Of a stretch of 64,000 nucleotides of DNA, positions 48,025 to 58,428 are shown in pieces. The notes under the pieces are model-generated. The model saw only the letters and a list, made by a program, of their open reading frames with translations. It made no database searches and had not been told where the DNA came from. Positions within the stretch are counted from its first letter, which is position 1; each line of letters opens with the position of its first letter. This stretch comes from an uncultured Massilia sp. (lineage in GTDB: Bacteria > Pseudomonadota > Gammaproteobacteria > Burkholderiales > Burkholderiaceae). A program made the position numbers and the translations under genes. The stretch covers positions 1-64,000 of the forward strand of contig CAMLMV010000035.1 in assembly GCA_946481275.1 (NCBI GenBank), read 5' to 3'.

Positions 48025-49007
48025 TCGGCGTCCTGGCCGACCGTGCGGCCGAGGCGGTGCACACCGCCCGCATCGGCGCGGTCCGCGCGCACGGCCGGCG
48101 GCGTCAGGTGCAGGGTGGTGCGGGCCAGCGCGTCCATGCGCACGCCCAGCGGACGCCGCATCGGGCCGGGCTCCAGGCGGGTGGCGAACATCCACAGGAT
48201 GGGATAGTCCAGCGTCGTGGGCACGACCACGTTCAGGATCATCGCGAGTTGCCAGTCGACGCATTGCAGGTCGTCGATCGCGATGAGCAAAGGCTGGTTC
48301 GCCGCGCGGTGCTGGACCAGCGCGCACAACGCGGCCGTCTGCAGCAACTGGGTGGCCGGCAGCGGCCACTCCGGCGCGGCGTCGATGAGGTCGACGCAGG
48401 CGTCGATATGGACCGGCGACACGCCCAGCGCGGCGCAGCGTTCCCGTACGAGGCCGGCCAGCGGGGCGTCCACGGTGCCGGCGTCGGCCTGCAGGCCGAG
48501 CAGGGCGAGCATCAGGCTGGTGGCCGTGTGGGTGGTGCCGCCGTCGAGCACGGCGCACGTGTAGCCGCGCGCCCGTGCATCGCGGGCGCCGAAGGACAGC
48601 AGGTGCGACTTGCCGGCGCCGGCCGCGCCCTGCACGTCGATGATCCGGCCGCGGCCGCCCACGTGGACCGCGTCGATGACGGCCCGGCATTGCAGGCGTT
48701 CGACGTCCGACATGTCCGGCACGGGGCGCGGGGGCGGGGCCTGGCGGGCCGGCTCCGCGTCGATCAGGGTCTCGACGCCGATGCCATAGTAGGCGGCGAG
48801 ATGGCGCACGGTGCGGTACGGCACGGGCTTGCCGGATTCGGCGCGCTTGATGGCGGCTCGGGTGAGGCATAGTCTGCGTTCCTGGAATTGTTCGGACAAC
48901 GCCTCGCGTCCGCCGCGCCGCTGGCGCAGGGCTTTCAGGCTGTGCACGTCGAGCATGACGCGGGCGTCAAAGGGCTGGATGGGCGAGGAAGCGAGGTTGA
49001 ATGTCAT
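48021..49007 (-). CDS. HTH plus AAA ATPase regulatory protein
   Basis: 328 residues from MTFNLASSPI (the longer frame has no ribosome site). An N-terminal XRE-like helix-turn-helix lies at about residues 20-85 (HSLKALRQRR, LTRAAIKRAESGKPVPYRTV). A STAND/AAA ATPase follows, with Walker A GAAGAGKSHLL and Walker B LLIAIDDLQCVDW. It ends shortly after the sensor region, without the long C-terminal repeat domain common in MalT or cyclase-type STAND proteins. It is divergent from the sigma-54 activator, with the palindrome at 49142 between them. A transcriptional or signalling role is inferred. Confidence 0.72.
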   Translation of the reverse strand: MTFNLASSPIQPFDARVMLDVHSLKALRQRRGGREALSEQFQERRLCLTRAAIKRAESGKPVPYRTVRHLAAYYGIGVETLIDAEPARQAPPPRPVPDMSDVERLQCRAVIDAVHVGGRGRIIDVQGAAGAGKSHLLSFGARDARARGYTCAVLDGGTTHTATSLMLALLGLQADAGTVDAPLAGLVRERCAALGVSPVHIDACVDLIDAAPEWPLPATQLLQTAALCALVQHRAANQPLLIAIDDLQCVDWQLAMILNVVVPTTLDYPILWMFATRLEPGPMRRPLGVRMDALARTTLHLTPPAVRADRADAGGVHRLGRTVGQDAD

Positions 49008-49141
49008 GGCACGTCCGGGAAATGGCACCGCCCCGATGGCGGCGATACTCCTATTGCAAGCGGCGTGCCATGTCGATATCCGGGGGTGGCGGGCGCGATT
49101 TCGGCCCACCAAGGGTTTCTGCGTGTAAAATTGCCATGTTT

Positions 49142-49153
49142 TTTACATGTAAA
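49142..49153. promoter_or_regulatory. Palindrome in the divergent ATPase/sigma-54-activator promoter region
   Basis: TTTACATGTAAA is a perfect 12-bp palindrome, 15 bp before the activator start and 135 bp from the ATPase start. A related half (GTGTAAA) lies 20 bp upstream. It is a candidate operator for the HTH-ATPase or the activator. Confidence 0.5.
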
Positions 49154-49167
49154 GCGACAACGTTGAC

Positions 49168-50709
<1,542 letters not shown>

Positions 50710-50718
50710 GACTGCGGA

Positions 50719-51111
50719 TCAGTCGCCGACCGGAGGCACCGAGCCGACGTCCATTTCCGGGTCCGGCAGGTAATAGAACGAGCTGGTCCCGTCGCCATCG
50801 TGGGTGGAGAACGAGATGGTGAAACCCCACAGGCCCACATGCTGTCCGACATTCAGGGTCGAGTGCGACTTGAGGTTGACGCGGTTGCCTTCGGTGAACG
50901 GGGAGCTGCCGCGGCAGCGGCTGTTCATCTGGCCGCTGATCAACACACATTCCGCGATGTCGCCCGGACCGTCGAACTGGAAGGCGACCTTGTCGCCCGG
51001 CTGGACCTTGAACTCGTCCCCGTCCTCCTGGGGCACGCCGTTCAGGCTCCAGGTGGCCAGTGTCTGGCCTTCGACGTAGCTGACGAGGAGTTGGTGGGTT
51101 TGTTGCGGCAT
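50719..51111 (-). CDS. Small protein of unknown function between activator and kinase genes
   Basis: 130 residues, not recognised. The start MPQQTHQLLV follows AAAGGAAGATC. It has no signal peptide, membrane segment or enzyme motif. The sequence is rich in beta-forming stretches (QLLVSYVEGQTLATWSLNG, DKVAFQFDGPGDIAECVLI, VGLWGFTISFSTHDGDGTSSF) and has two cysteines, so a compact beta-sandwich is likely. It ends in PDPEMDVGSVPPVGD. It is convergent with the activator gene and lies 45 bp downstream of the kinase on the same strand, so it may be co-transcribed with the kinase and be its substrate or output. That is speculation. Confidence 0.7.
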   Translation of the reverse strand: MPQQTHQLLVSYVEGQTLATWSLNGVPQEDGDEFKVQPGDKVAFQFDGPGDIAECVLISGQMNSRCRGSSPFTEGNRVNLKSHSTLNVGQHVGLWGFTISFSTHDGDGTSSFYYLPDPEMDVGSVPPVGD

Positions 51112-51155
51112 GATCTTCCTTTCAGTTGAACAGCGATCGGTTGGGTGAGACGGTA

Positions 51156-53351
51156 TCAATCCGCGTGATAGCCGGGGTCGCGGCGCAGCGCGACGAGGTC
51201 CGGTTCGGCTTCCACATACCTGGCCGGATAGCCCAGGCGCAGGGCTGCCGCGATCGCCGCGAGCGCGCGCTTGCGGTCGCCGAGCAGTTCATAGGCGAGG
51301 CCGGCGCGGAACTGGACGTCGGCCGACGTCGGCGCCAGTGCCAGGGCGCGCGCCAACAGGGCCGGTGCTTCATCCTTGTGGCCGGACCGTACGGCATACA
51401 ACCCCATGCGCGAGACGAGCACGACGTCGTTGGGCGCACCTTCGAGCCGCGTGGCGAGCAGGCGTCGTGCCTTTTCGTACGCCTGACGGGCCTCTTCGCC
51501 ACGGCCGGGGATCCACAGCAATGTATCGGCCAGATTCGCCCAGTTCTGGTATGAGCCCGGCGAGCCGCGGGTGGGCGAGACGGCGTTCTCGAACGCGTCA
51601 GCCGCGCCCACGTAGTCGCCGCGGAGGAAAAGGACGTTGCCGAGATTGGTGTACAGCATCCCGCTCGGACGGACCTGCAAGCCCTGTTGCAGTACGCGTA
51701 ATGCCTCGTCGGCGCGGTTCTGGCGCATCAGGGCGGCGCTCAGGTTGGCGTACGACCGTACCGCGTCCGGCTGCAGGGCAATGCTGTGGCGGAACGCCTG
51801 TTCGGCGGCCTTCAGGTCGGATTGCTCGTAATACACTGCGCCGAGTTCATCCGAAAAGACGCGCTCGCGGGGAAAGCGGCGCACCGCCTCGGCGATGCAG
51901 GCCTGTGCGTCGGCATAACGCCGGGCGTGGCGCAGCGCCTGGGCCTTGCCCCACCAGGCGAAATAGTTGGATGGATCGAGGCGCAGCGCGCGGTCGTAAG
52001 CCGCGAGTGCGTCGTCGCGCCGGCCCTGCGTGTCGCGCACCCAACCTTCGGCGATATGGCTCAGCGCCAGCTGATCGTTCAGTTTCAGTGCCTGCTGCGC
52101 GCCCGCATCGCCCTTGCGCAGCCACGTGTCGTCCATGCGGTCGCCGATATAACGGAAGGTACTGATGATCGACTTGCCGGCGGCCGCGGAGGCACTTTCG
52201 GGGTGATGTGCCAGGATGCGGTCGAAGTGCGCCTCGGCGTTGTCGAGAGCGTTCGGCACGTCGATCTGTTTCAGCCTGGCCAGCCCCTGCTCCATCTCGA
52301 CCGCCTCGGAATAGGGCACGAAGGCCTGGGTCAGCGCGCCGATCCGGGGCGCCACCTGCCACCACAGCCCGGCGGCGAGCGCGATGCCGAGTGCCGTCGC
52401 GGCACCGATGCGCACGGCCCGGCGCGGCAGCACGGGTGCCGGCGCGGCGGCGGATGCGCGTGGCGCGTCGGCGCCGGGCTTGCCGGTCAGTTCCGCAATT
52501 CGTCCGGCCACCTCGTCCATGCTTTCCAGGCGTTGCTCTGGCTGCCGCGCCGTCATTGCCCGGATCAGCGCGATGAGCCGCGTGTCGAGATCGTCCGGGT
52601 AATCCCACCCGTCCGACGACGTCTGGACGAGGGCCGCGGCCAGCGCCAGCCCGTGCAGCGTGGCGAACGGCCGTTTCCCGCACACGAGTTCGTACAGGAT
52701 CACGCCGAGCGCGTACACGTCCGCGCGCGGGTCTGGCGTCGCCCCCTGCAGCCGTTCCGGGGCCATGTAGGCGATCGTACCCTGTGGATCGGTCTGGCCC
52801 GTGGCCGCGACGTCGCCCAGCGAAACGGTTTCTGTGGCGAGCGCGTCCTGGCGCAGCGCGAGGCCGAAGTCCAGGATGCGCACGCGTCCGTCCTCTTCGA
52901 CCATCAGGTTCGACGGCTTGATGTCGCCATGCACGAGACCGGACGCGTGCGCATCGCGCATCGCGCCCGCCACCTGGCCGACCCAGTCGAGCGCCGTCGG
53001 CAGCGCGACCGCGTCATCCTGCAGGATCTCTTTCAATGTGCGGCCATGCACCAGTTCCATGACGATGAACTGGCCCGCGCCGTGCTCTTCGACGGCGTGC
53101 ACCTTGACGAACGCGGCGTGGCGCAGCGACGCGGCCAGGCGCGCCTCACGCACGAGATCGGTGCCCGTCGCGCCGCCGTGGCGGATGGCCTTGATCGCGA
53201 CGCTGCGGTGCAGGCGGGTGTCCCAAGCTTCGTAGACCTCGCCGAAACCGCCTTCGCCGAGGCGGCTGCGCAGTTCGTAATGCCCGGACTGACCGCGCCG
53301 CGGCGCCTGGTCGGGTGTCCTGTTCGCTTCAGGGAAAGTGGTTGCCGCCAT
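51156..53351 (-). CDS. Ser/Thr protein kinase with TPR domain
   Basis: A 731-residue Hanks-type kinase. The glycine loop is LGEGGFGEVY (31-40), Lys54 in VAIKAI, the catalytic loop HGDIKPSNLM (Asp143, Lys145, Asn148), and DFG at 161-163. The arginine before the catalytic Asp is Gly, a non-RD kinase. A transmembrane helix follows near 330-350 (IGAATALGIALAAGLWWQV), then about eight TPR-like repeats to the C-terminus (for example DALAAYDRALRLDPSNYFAWWGKAQ region). The N-terminal kinase should be cytoplasmic and the TPRs periplasmic, or the reverse if the helix is only an anchor. Start MAATTFPEAN chosen over an upstream Met in a poor context. Confidence 0.9.
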   Translation of the reverse strand: MAATTFPEANRTPDQAPRRGQSGHYELRSRLGEGGFGEVYEAWDTRLHRSVAIKAIRHGGATGTDLVREARLAASLRHAAFVKVHAVEEHGAGQFIVMELVHGRTLKEILQDDAVALPTALDWVGQVAGAMRDAHASGLVHGDIKPSNLMVEEDGRVRILDFGLALRQDALATETVSLGDVAATGQTDPQGTIAYMAPERLQGATPDPRADVYALGVILYELVCGKRPFATLHGLALAAALVQTSSDGWDYPDDLDTRLIALIRAMTARQPEQRLESMDEVAGRIAELTGKPGADAPRASAAAPAPVLPRRAVRIGAATALGIALAAGLWWQVAPRIGALTQAFVPYSEAVEMEQGLARLKQIDVPNALDNAEAHFDRILAHHPESASAAAGKSIISTFRYIGDRMDDTWLRKGDAGAQQALKLNDQLALSHIAEGWVRDTQGRRDDALAAYDRALRLDPSNYFAWWGKAQALRHARRYADAQACIAEAVRRFPRERVFSDELGAVYYEQSDLKAAEQAFRHSIALQPDAVRSYANLSAALMRQNRADEALRVLQQGLQVRPSGMLYTNLGNVLFLRGDYVGAADAFENAVSPTRGSPGSYQNWANLADTLLWIPGRGEEARQAYEKARRLLATRLEGAPNDVVLVSRMGLYAVRSGHKDEAPALLARALALAPTSADVQFRAGLAYELLGDRKRALAAIAAALRLGYPARYVEAEPDLVALRRDPGYHAD

Positions 53352-53450
53352 GACCGTAAATATGTGATGTACGGCAACATTATAGCGATAACGCAACTAT
53401 ATGGCTGGAAAATCGTGGCTAGCCGGATAACAAGTGTGTTCGGCGCAACC

Positions 53451-55319
53451 TCACCCCCGCGGCGCCCGCTCCGGCGCCACGAACGCCAGCGCTTCCTCGA
53501 ACGACCGCAGCACGATGTCGACATGCTCCTCGACCGTGGGCTGCGGCACGGTCGACTGGTCGAACGGCAGCTTGACGGTGGCCAGCAGCGCGTCGGGCAG
53601 ATGGGTGCGCAACTCCGTGACGGCGTTCAGCCAGTCCCCGAGGCGGTCTTCGACGGGGTAGGGCAGGATCACGGTCGAGATCAGCTCCGCCTTCTCGGGA
53701 CCGGGCCGGTCGGCCGAGCCCAGCAGTGTGCTGCGCGCATCGATGTTCGCGTCCCGCAGCGCCGACACGAGCAGCTCGGCGAGCAGTTCGTCCCGCTCCA
53801 CCGCGAGGGCGGCGCATAGCACGACGGAGTGCGCGGGCACGTCCAGCGAGCCCTGCCAGCGGCCCTGGCGGGTCTCGCGCATCTGGCGCAGGTAGGCGCC
53901 CAGGTTGGCGTCGAGCAGCGAGACGTCGCGCCGGCGCCGCGTGCGCGCGGGCGCGCGGCCTTCCGGGTTCAGGGTTGCGGCCACGCGGCCCATGGCGGCG
54001 CGCATGGTTTCCATCTGGCCCGCGTCGATGCGGCCCGCGCGCATGTCGGCGCCGGCCAGGGCGAGGCCCGGGAGCAGCACCTTGTCGCAATAGCGCGCGA
54101 AGCTGGCGCGGCGCAGGTAGGCGTGGGCGTCGCGCACGATCGTGTCGCTGTCGGCCGTCAGCAGGCGCTGGTACAGGCGCTGGGCGCCCGAGACGTTGGG
54201 GGCGTCGCCGAGCAGGATCGTCACCGGTTCCAGCCCGCGCACGTGGCGGCCGGCCACGACGAAGCACAGGGTCAGCGGCGTCGACAGCAGCAGGCCCACC
54301 GGCCCCCACATCGCGCCCCAGAACACGGCCGAGACGATCACGGCGAGCGGAGACAGGCCGGAGCTGTGGCCATAGACCTTCGGTTCGACGACGTTCGCGA
54401 CGAAGAGTTCCAGCGCGACGAACAACGCGATGCAGGACAGGGCCAGCTGCCAGCCGGGGTCGATGGCGGCGACGAACACCGCGATGACCGCGCCCGCCGC
54501 CATCACGCCCAGGTAAGGCACGAAGCGCAGCATGCCGGACAGCGCGCCCCACAGGCCCGCGTGCGGCACGCCCGCCAGCCACAGCAACAGGCCGATCAGG
54601 ATGCCGAACGTCAGGTTGACGGTGAATTGCGACAGGAAGAAGCGCGACACGCCCTGGGCCGCGTCGCCCAGCGTGCGGATCGTCCGGTTGATTTCCGTCT
54701 GGCCGGCAAGGCGGATGAGGCGGTCGCGCAGCGATTCGTGTTCGAGCGAGATGAAGACGAGCAGCACGAGCACGAGGCCCGCTTCGCCCAGCGGGCCCCA
54801 CGCCATGGCGAACAGGCGCGCGAGGGAGTCGCGCGTCGTCAGGCGCGGCTGGCGGATCTCGACGGGCAGCGGCTGCGTGGGGCTGACGGTGACCGTGCTC
54901 ATGCCGCGCCGGCTGCTGACGGTGCCGCTCTGCTGCGCCTGCGGCTGCACGGCGCTGATCTCGGCTTCGATGCGGGCGAACGGCCGCTCCGTCAGTTCGC
55001 GGACGGCCGCGACCTTGGTGCGGATCGCGGCCCGATATTTCGGCAGGTCGCCCGTCACGGCGACGAGCTGGAACGCGAGGACGATGCCGAGGCCCACCAC
55101 GCACGTGCCCACCATCAGCACGGACAACATGGTCGCGGGCATCTGGCCCAGGCCGATGCGCCGCAGGGTGCGGATCAGCGGCGCGATGACGAGGCTGAGG
55201 ATGACCGCCAGCGCGAGCGGTTCGAGGACGTCGCGCCCGAAATACAGCAGACCGAGCACGCAGCAGGCGGTGACGATCGAGCTGGAGGTCAGGTGCTTGA
55301 ACAGAGTGGATTCGCGCAT
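53451..55319 (-). CDS. AI-2E family (PerM-like) transporter with extended C-terminus
   Basis: 622 residues from MRESTLFKHL. About eight hydrophobic helices in the AI-2E/UPF0118 arrangement cover residues about 10-385: VLEPLALAVILSLVIAPLIRTL, LVLVLLVFISLEHESLRDRLI, SQFTVNLTFGILIGLLLWLAG and FVPYLGVMAAGAVIAVFVAA are typical. The last 230 or so residues form a soluble domain (DANLGAYLRQM, VVLCAALAVERDELLAELL) much longer than in E. coli PerM. The family exports small molecules or ions; the cargo is unknown. It stands alone, 99 bp downstream of the kinase gene start region. Confidence 0.87.
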   Translation of the reverse strand: MRESTLFKHLTSSSIVTACCVLGLLYFGRDVLEPLALAVILSLVIAPLIRTLRRIGLGQMPATMLSVLMVGTCVVGLGIVLAFQLVAVTGDLPKYRAAIRTKVAAVRELTERPFARIEAEISAVQPQAQQSGTVSSRRGMSTVTVSPTQPLPVEIRQPRLTTRDSLARLFAMAWGPLGEAGLVLVLLVFISLEHESLRDRLIRLAGQTEINRTIRTLGDAAQGVSRFFLSQFTVNLTFGILIGLLLWLAGVPHAGLWGALSGMLRFVPYLGVMAAGAVIAVFVAAIDPGWQLALSCIALFVALELFVANVVEPKVYGHSSGLSPLAVIVSAVFWGAMWGPVGLLLSTPLTLCFVVAGRHVRGLEPVTILLGDAPNVSGAQRLYQRLLTADSDTIVRDAHAYLRRASFARYCDKVLLPGLALAGADMRAGRIDAGQMETMRAAMGRVAATLNPEGRAPARTRRRRDVSLLDANLGAYLRQMRETRQGRWQGSLDVPAHSVVLCAALAVERDELLAELLVSALRDANIDARSTLLGSADRPGPEKAELISTVILPYPVEDRLGDWLNAVTELRTHLPDALLATVKLPFDQSTVPQPTVEEHVDIVLRSFEEALAFVAPERAPRG

Positions 55320-55452
55320 TCGCGGCCGGTGGCGGGGATGGCGGTCATCCCGTAAAGGTAAAACCGCCAATGTAGCAAAAAACGTGGCCGGCAATCAAAT
55401 TTCTATGAAGAAATTCTTAAGTCGCGTGCATTGCGCGCTTCCAGGCGGTGCA

Positions 55453-55560
55453 TCACCGCTTGTCCAGCCGGCGCGCGACCCGGGTCCCCGTCAGCTGGAT
55501 CACCTGCACGAGGGCGACGACAACGGCGACGGTAAACACCATGATGTCCGTCTCTGCACC
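55453..55560 (-). pseudogene. Remnant of the C-terminus of a MetI-type ABC permease
   Basis: In one minus-strand frame the end of a protein reads AETDIMVFTVAVVVALVQVI then QLTGTRVARRLDKR and stops at 55453. This matches the last helix and basic tail of methionine ABC permeases (MetI). No start, ribosome site or upstream permease sequence exists in that frame; the overlapping ORF 55500-55712 is in a different frame. It is best read as a deletion remnant. Confidence 0.45.
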
Positions 55561-55712
55561 GCGGCGTACGAGGGAAAACTGATGGCGAGGACCGTGAGCG
55601 CCAGCACGAGGCCGGAGCGGGCTTCCACGAGCAGGGCGCGCGTCGCCCCGGCGTCGAGGGAGGGACCGGGACCGCAGGATGTGGTCACATGGTCGATGCG
55701 GATGATGCTCAT
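55500..55712 (-). CDS. Doubtful 70-residue ORF downstream of the flavoprotein gene
   Basis: Starts in the ATGA overlap with the stop of the flavoprotein gene: MSIIRIDHVTTSCGPGPSLD, then one hydrophobic stretch LVLALTVLAISFPSYAAV. It is not recognised. Its 3' part runs out of frame across the metI remnant, so it may be a chimeric ORF made by the same deletion rather than a real gene. Confidence 0.3.
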   Translation of the reverse strand: MSIIRIDHVTTSCGPGPSLDAGATRALLVEARSGLVLALTVLAISFPSYAAVQRRTSWCLPSPLSSPSCR

Positions 55713-56755
55713 GACGCGCTCCGTCGCGCGCGCGCGGTCGGTTCCGGCAGCGTGCCGTCGAGGGCGTGGCGGCCGATGTCGATGGCGGCCTTGTGCGCGA
55801 CGGCCTTCGCTTCGGCGACCGCCACGGCTACGTCGCTCCGTTCGCGCCGCGTCAGGTGGGGACCGCGCGCAAAGGCGTCGTCCAGTCCGGAAGCGGCGGC
55901 GTGGGCGACGTCGAGGCTGGCCGCGTGCCACGGCTGCGCTTCGCCGCGGAGGTACCCGGGCGCCGCCTCCAGTGCGCCTTCCGCCAGGCCGAGGTACACG
56001 TTCGCGAGGAGCAGTTGCGCAACCTGGGCACGCAAGGCCGCCTGGGGCGTGGCCCCCCGCCCGGCCGCTTGCAGCACGTCGTCTTCCCTGAGCCGGACAT
56101 GCGTGAACGAGACGGTGCCGCTGTGCGCCTGGCGCAGGCCGAACGCGTCCCAGCCGGCATGGACGGACACGCCATCCCGCCGCGTGGGCAGCACGGCGAC
56201 GAGCGAGCCGCGCGCGAGCGGGTCCCAGGCGCAGACGGTGAGCCAGTCCAGCCCGGCCGAGCCGGACGCGAATCCCTTGACGCCGTCCAGCACGTAGCCG
56301 CCGGCCGTCGGCCTGGCGACGAGGCGTTTGTCGAGCGGGTTCAGCGCGTCGCCCCAGAACACGTCGTGCTCGATGGTCTCGAAGAGCAGCCGGCGCTGTT
56401 GGCGCGCATTCCCGGCCAGGCGGATCCCGGCGATCTGGAGGTGGTGGAGCCCGAGGAGGTGGGCGAGGGCGCTGTCGGCGCGCGCGACGATGCGCACGAC
56501 GTCGGCGATCGTCTTCCAGCTGGCGCCCAGGCCGCCGTATTCGCGCGGCACGGACAGGGGCAGCAGGCCGGAGGCGCGGATCCACTGCCGCGCGCGCGCC
56601 GCGTGTCCGCCACGGTGGCCGCGCTCGACGGCCGTGGGGGCGAGGCGCGCCGCCAGGAAGTGGGCGGCGGCAATGGGGTCAAACGGGTCGGAGGCCGGGG
56701 CCCGGTGGGCGCGGCCGTCCGACGATGCGGGAACTGGGTGCAGTGCAAGATGCAT
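55709..56755 (-). pseudogene. SfnB/DszC-like acyl-CoA-dehydrogenase-fold flavoprotein with internal deletion
   Basis: 348 residues, where 390-410 are usual. The N-terminal and middle domains fit the DszC/SfnB group of flavin-dependent enzymes in sulfur acquisition (VPREYGGLGASWKTIADVV, FWGDALNPLDKRLVA, GVKGFASGSAGLDWL). The C-terminal stretch usually reading like DRFWRN-RTHTLHDP, which contacts flavin, is missing. The sequence passes from AVAHKAAIDIG directly to RHALDGTLPEPT, which resembles the normal protein end. This suggests an in-frame deletion of roughly 50 residues near 55775. The product is probably inactive. The adjoining metI remnant points to a decayed sulfur or methionine locus. 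Confidence 0.65.
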
Positions 56756-56882
56756 GGTCGATATCCTTCAGCAAAGTCGTCCCAGTATTGCAAACGGGGG
56801 ACCCGGCGTGAACGAAGATATTCGCCGTTCGATATGTGACGAACGTTAAAACGAAAAGCGACTATGTATCTGAGCGTTCGCG

Positions 56883-57509
56883 TCAGCGCGACACGATCAG
56901 GCGCAGGCCGAGCGCGATGAAGATGGTGCCGGCGACACGGTCGAGCCACTGCCCGGCCTTGGGACGGCGCGCCAGCCACTGGCCGATGGCGCCGGAAAAG
57001 AAGCCGAGCAGGCCGAACAGCACGACGGCCTGCAGCGTGAACGTGAGGCCCAGCAGCGCCGTCTGCAGGTTGGCGTCGCCCCGCTGCGCGACGACGAACT
57101 GGGGCAGGAACGACAGGAAGAACAGGGCGACCTTCGGATTGATGGCGTTCGCGACGAGGCCCTTGAAGAACAGCGTGCGGGCCGGATCGGCGGCGGCGTG
57201 CGCGGTATCGACACGGGCGCCGCCCCGGCTGCGGATGGCGTGCCAGCCCATCCATGCGAGATACAGGCCGCCGCACACCTTGAGCGTCGTGAACGCGAGC
57301 GGCGACGCGGCGATGAGGGCGGAGACGCCCACGACGGCCAGCAGCGTGTGCGACAGGCACCCGAACGCGCACCCGAGGCCGAACGCGATGCCGCGCACCC
57401 GGCCCTTGGCCACCCCCACGCTCAATACCATCATGTTGTCCGGCCCCGGCGACAGCGTGAGCAGGATCGCGGCGGCGAGGAAGGCGAAGAACTGGTCGGG
57501 AGTCAGCAT
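56883..57509 (-). CDS. LysE/RhtB family amino-acid exporter
   Basis: A 208-residue inner-membrane protein with six predicted helices. It opens with the family signature FLAAAILLTLSPGPDNMMVLSVGVAKGR... and has FKGLVANAINPKVALFFLSFLPQF, which is highly conserved in LysE/RhtB exporters of lysine, threonine or homoserine. The substrate cannot be told from sequence. It is transcribed towards the flavoprotein gene and has a 384-bp AT-rich region upstream. Confidence 0.9.
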   Translation of the reverse strand: MLTPDQFFAFLAAAILLTLSPGPDNMMVLSVGVAKGRVRGIAFGLGCAFGCLSHTLLAVVGVSALIAASPLAFTTLKVCGGLYLAWMGWHAIRSRGGARVDTAHAAADPARTLFFKGLVANAINPKVALFFLSFLPQFVVAQRGDANLQTALLGLTFTLQAVVLFGLLGFFSGAIGQWLARRPKAGQWLDRVAGTIFIALGLRLIVSR

Positions 57510-57893
57510 GGGCGGTCCTTTATCGAAATGGGAATGTTACCTTGCAGAAGAGGAATGCACCAGCTTGCCGGTTTCCCGTTCCGAAATAATTGGTGATGAT
57601 TGCACGGGTTTTATATCGTAAAAATGCGTAATGAAGTCCGGTTTTTATGGAACATGAATGGATTATGTCGGATGCATGATTCCAGGATCGCGAGAATAAT
57701 CACGATGGCGAATTTCATGATGACTGTTATTCGATTTAACATTGTCGACAGGCGTGCGGCTAATTAGGATGGGCACCGCCAGAATGAATGGAAAGGCTTG
57801 TCCCGACGGGTTTCATTTCATTTTTTGGCCATGATGTTTTTCATTGAACGCGCTTCTCGAATCAAATTAACCAACCTTTAGAGATATACGCAT
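57510..57893. other. AT-rich intergenic region
   Basis: About 380 bp with clearly lower GC than the rest of the window, between lysE (minus) and the small secreted protein gene (plus). I see no ORF with a ribosome site and no clear repeat. It probably holds both promoters; the bases before 57894 (CCTTTAGAGATATACGCAT) give only a weak ribosome site. Foreign origin is possible. Confidence 0.55.
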
Positions 57894-58193
57894 ATGAAAA
57901 TTTCTTCCAAGATGTTCAAATATGTCGCCCTCGCCGGTGCAATCCTCATGTCGGCCGCGTACGCCAGCGATCTGGATAATATGTGCAGCGCAAACTGCTC
58001 GGCCATCGCGCAGCGCACATCGGACTCGGCCAAACAATCCATTGCCCAGCAGATGAACGAAAGCTGCGCCCAGATCTCTGATCCGGCAGGCAAATCGCAA
58101 TGCTACGCTGCCGTTCCGACCGTGGTGAACCAACGTGGTATGGAGATCTATACCTCCGTGTACAATTCGTGCATGACTTCCTGCCGTGGATAA
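57894..58193 (+). CDS. Small secreted protein with twin CX3C motifs
   Basis: 99 residues, function not recognised. A signal peptide (KYVALAGAILMSAAYA) is followed by a mature part of about 75 residues with six cysteines: C31-x3-C35, C58-x11-C70 and C93-x3-C97. Paired CX3C motifs on two helices normally form a disulfide-locked helical hairpin. The helical, Gln/Ser-rich sequence (SAIAQRTSDSAKQSIAQQMN) fits. It stands in an AT-rich island with no operon partner. A periplasmic or extracellular role is likely. Confidence 0.72.
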   Translation: MKISSKMFKYVALAGAILMSAAYASDLDNMCSANCSAIAQRTSDSAKQSIAQQMNESCAQISDPAGKSQCYAAVPTVVNQRGMEIYTSVYNSCMTSCRG

Positions 58194-58264
58194 TCGGTCC
58201 CGTTTGGTGGACCAACTCGTGCTCAATACTTCCCTGTAGCGTTGCGCGAGCGATCCGCGATCCA

Positions 58265-58280
58265 GCGCAATGTATTGCGC
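58265..58280. repeat. 16-bp inverted repeat after the small secreted protein gene
   Basis: GCGCAAT-GT-ATTGCGC is a perfect inverted repeat between the small secreted protein gene and the peptidase-MA-like gene. It could be a regulator site for the latter. No T-run is present. Confidence 0.4.
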
Positions 58281-58428
58281 ATTGAGCGGCGCCGGCTGGT
58301 CGTTACCGCGTCCGTACGGCACGCGTGACACGGCTGGCTGGTATTTGCCGTCCTGTTCTTCCGGACCTGTCGAGATACCTGGAATGACACGATTTCTCCC
58401 CGGTCGACATCCATTGCCGAGGCTCGCA

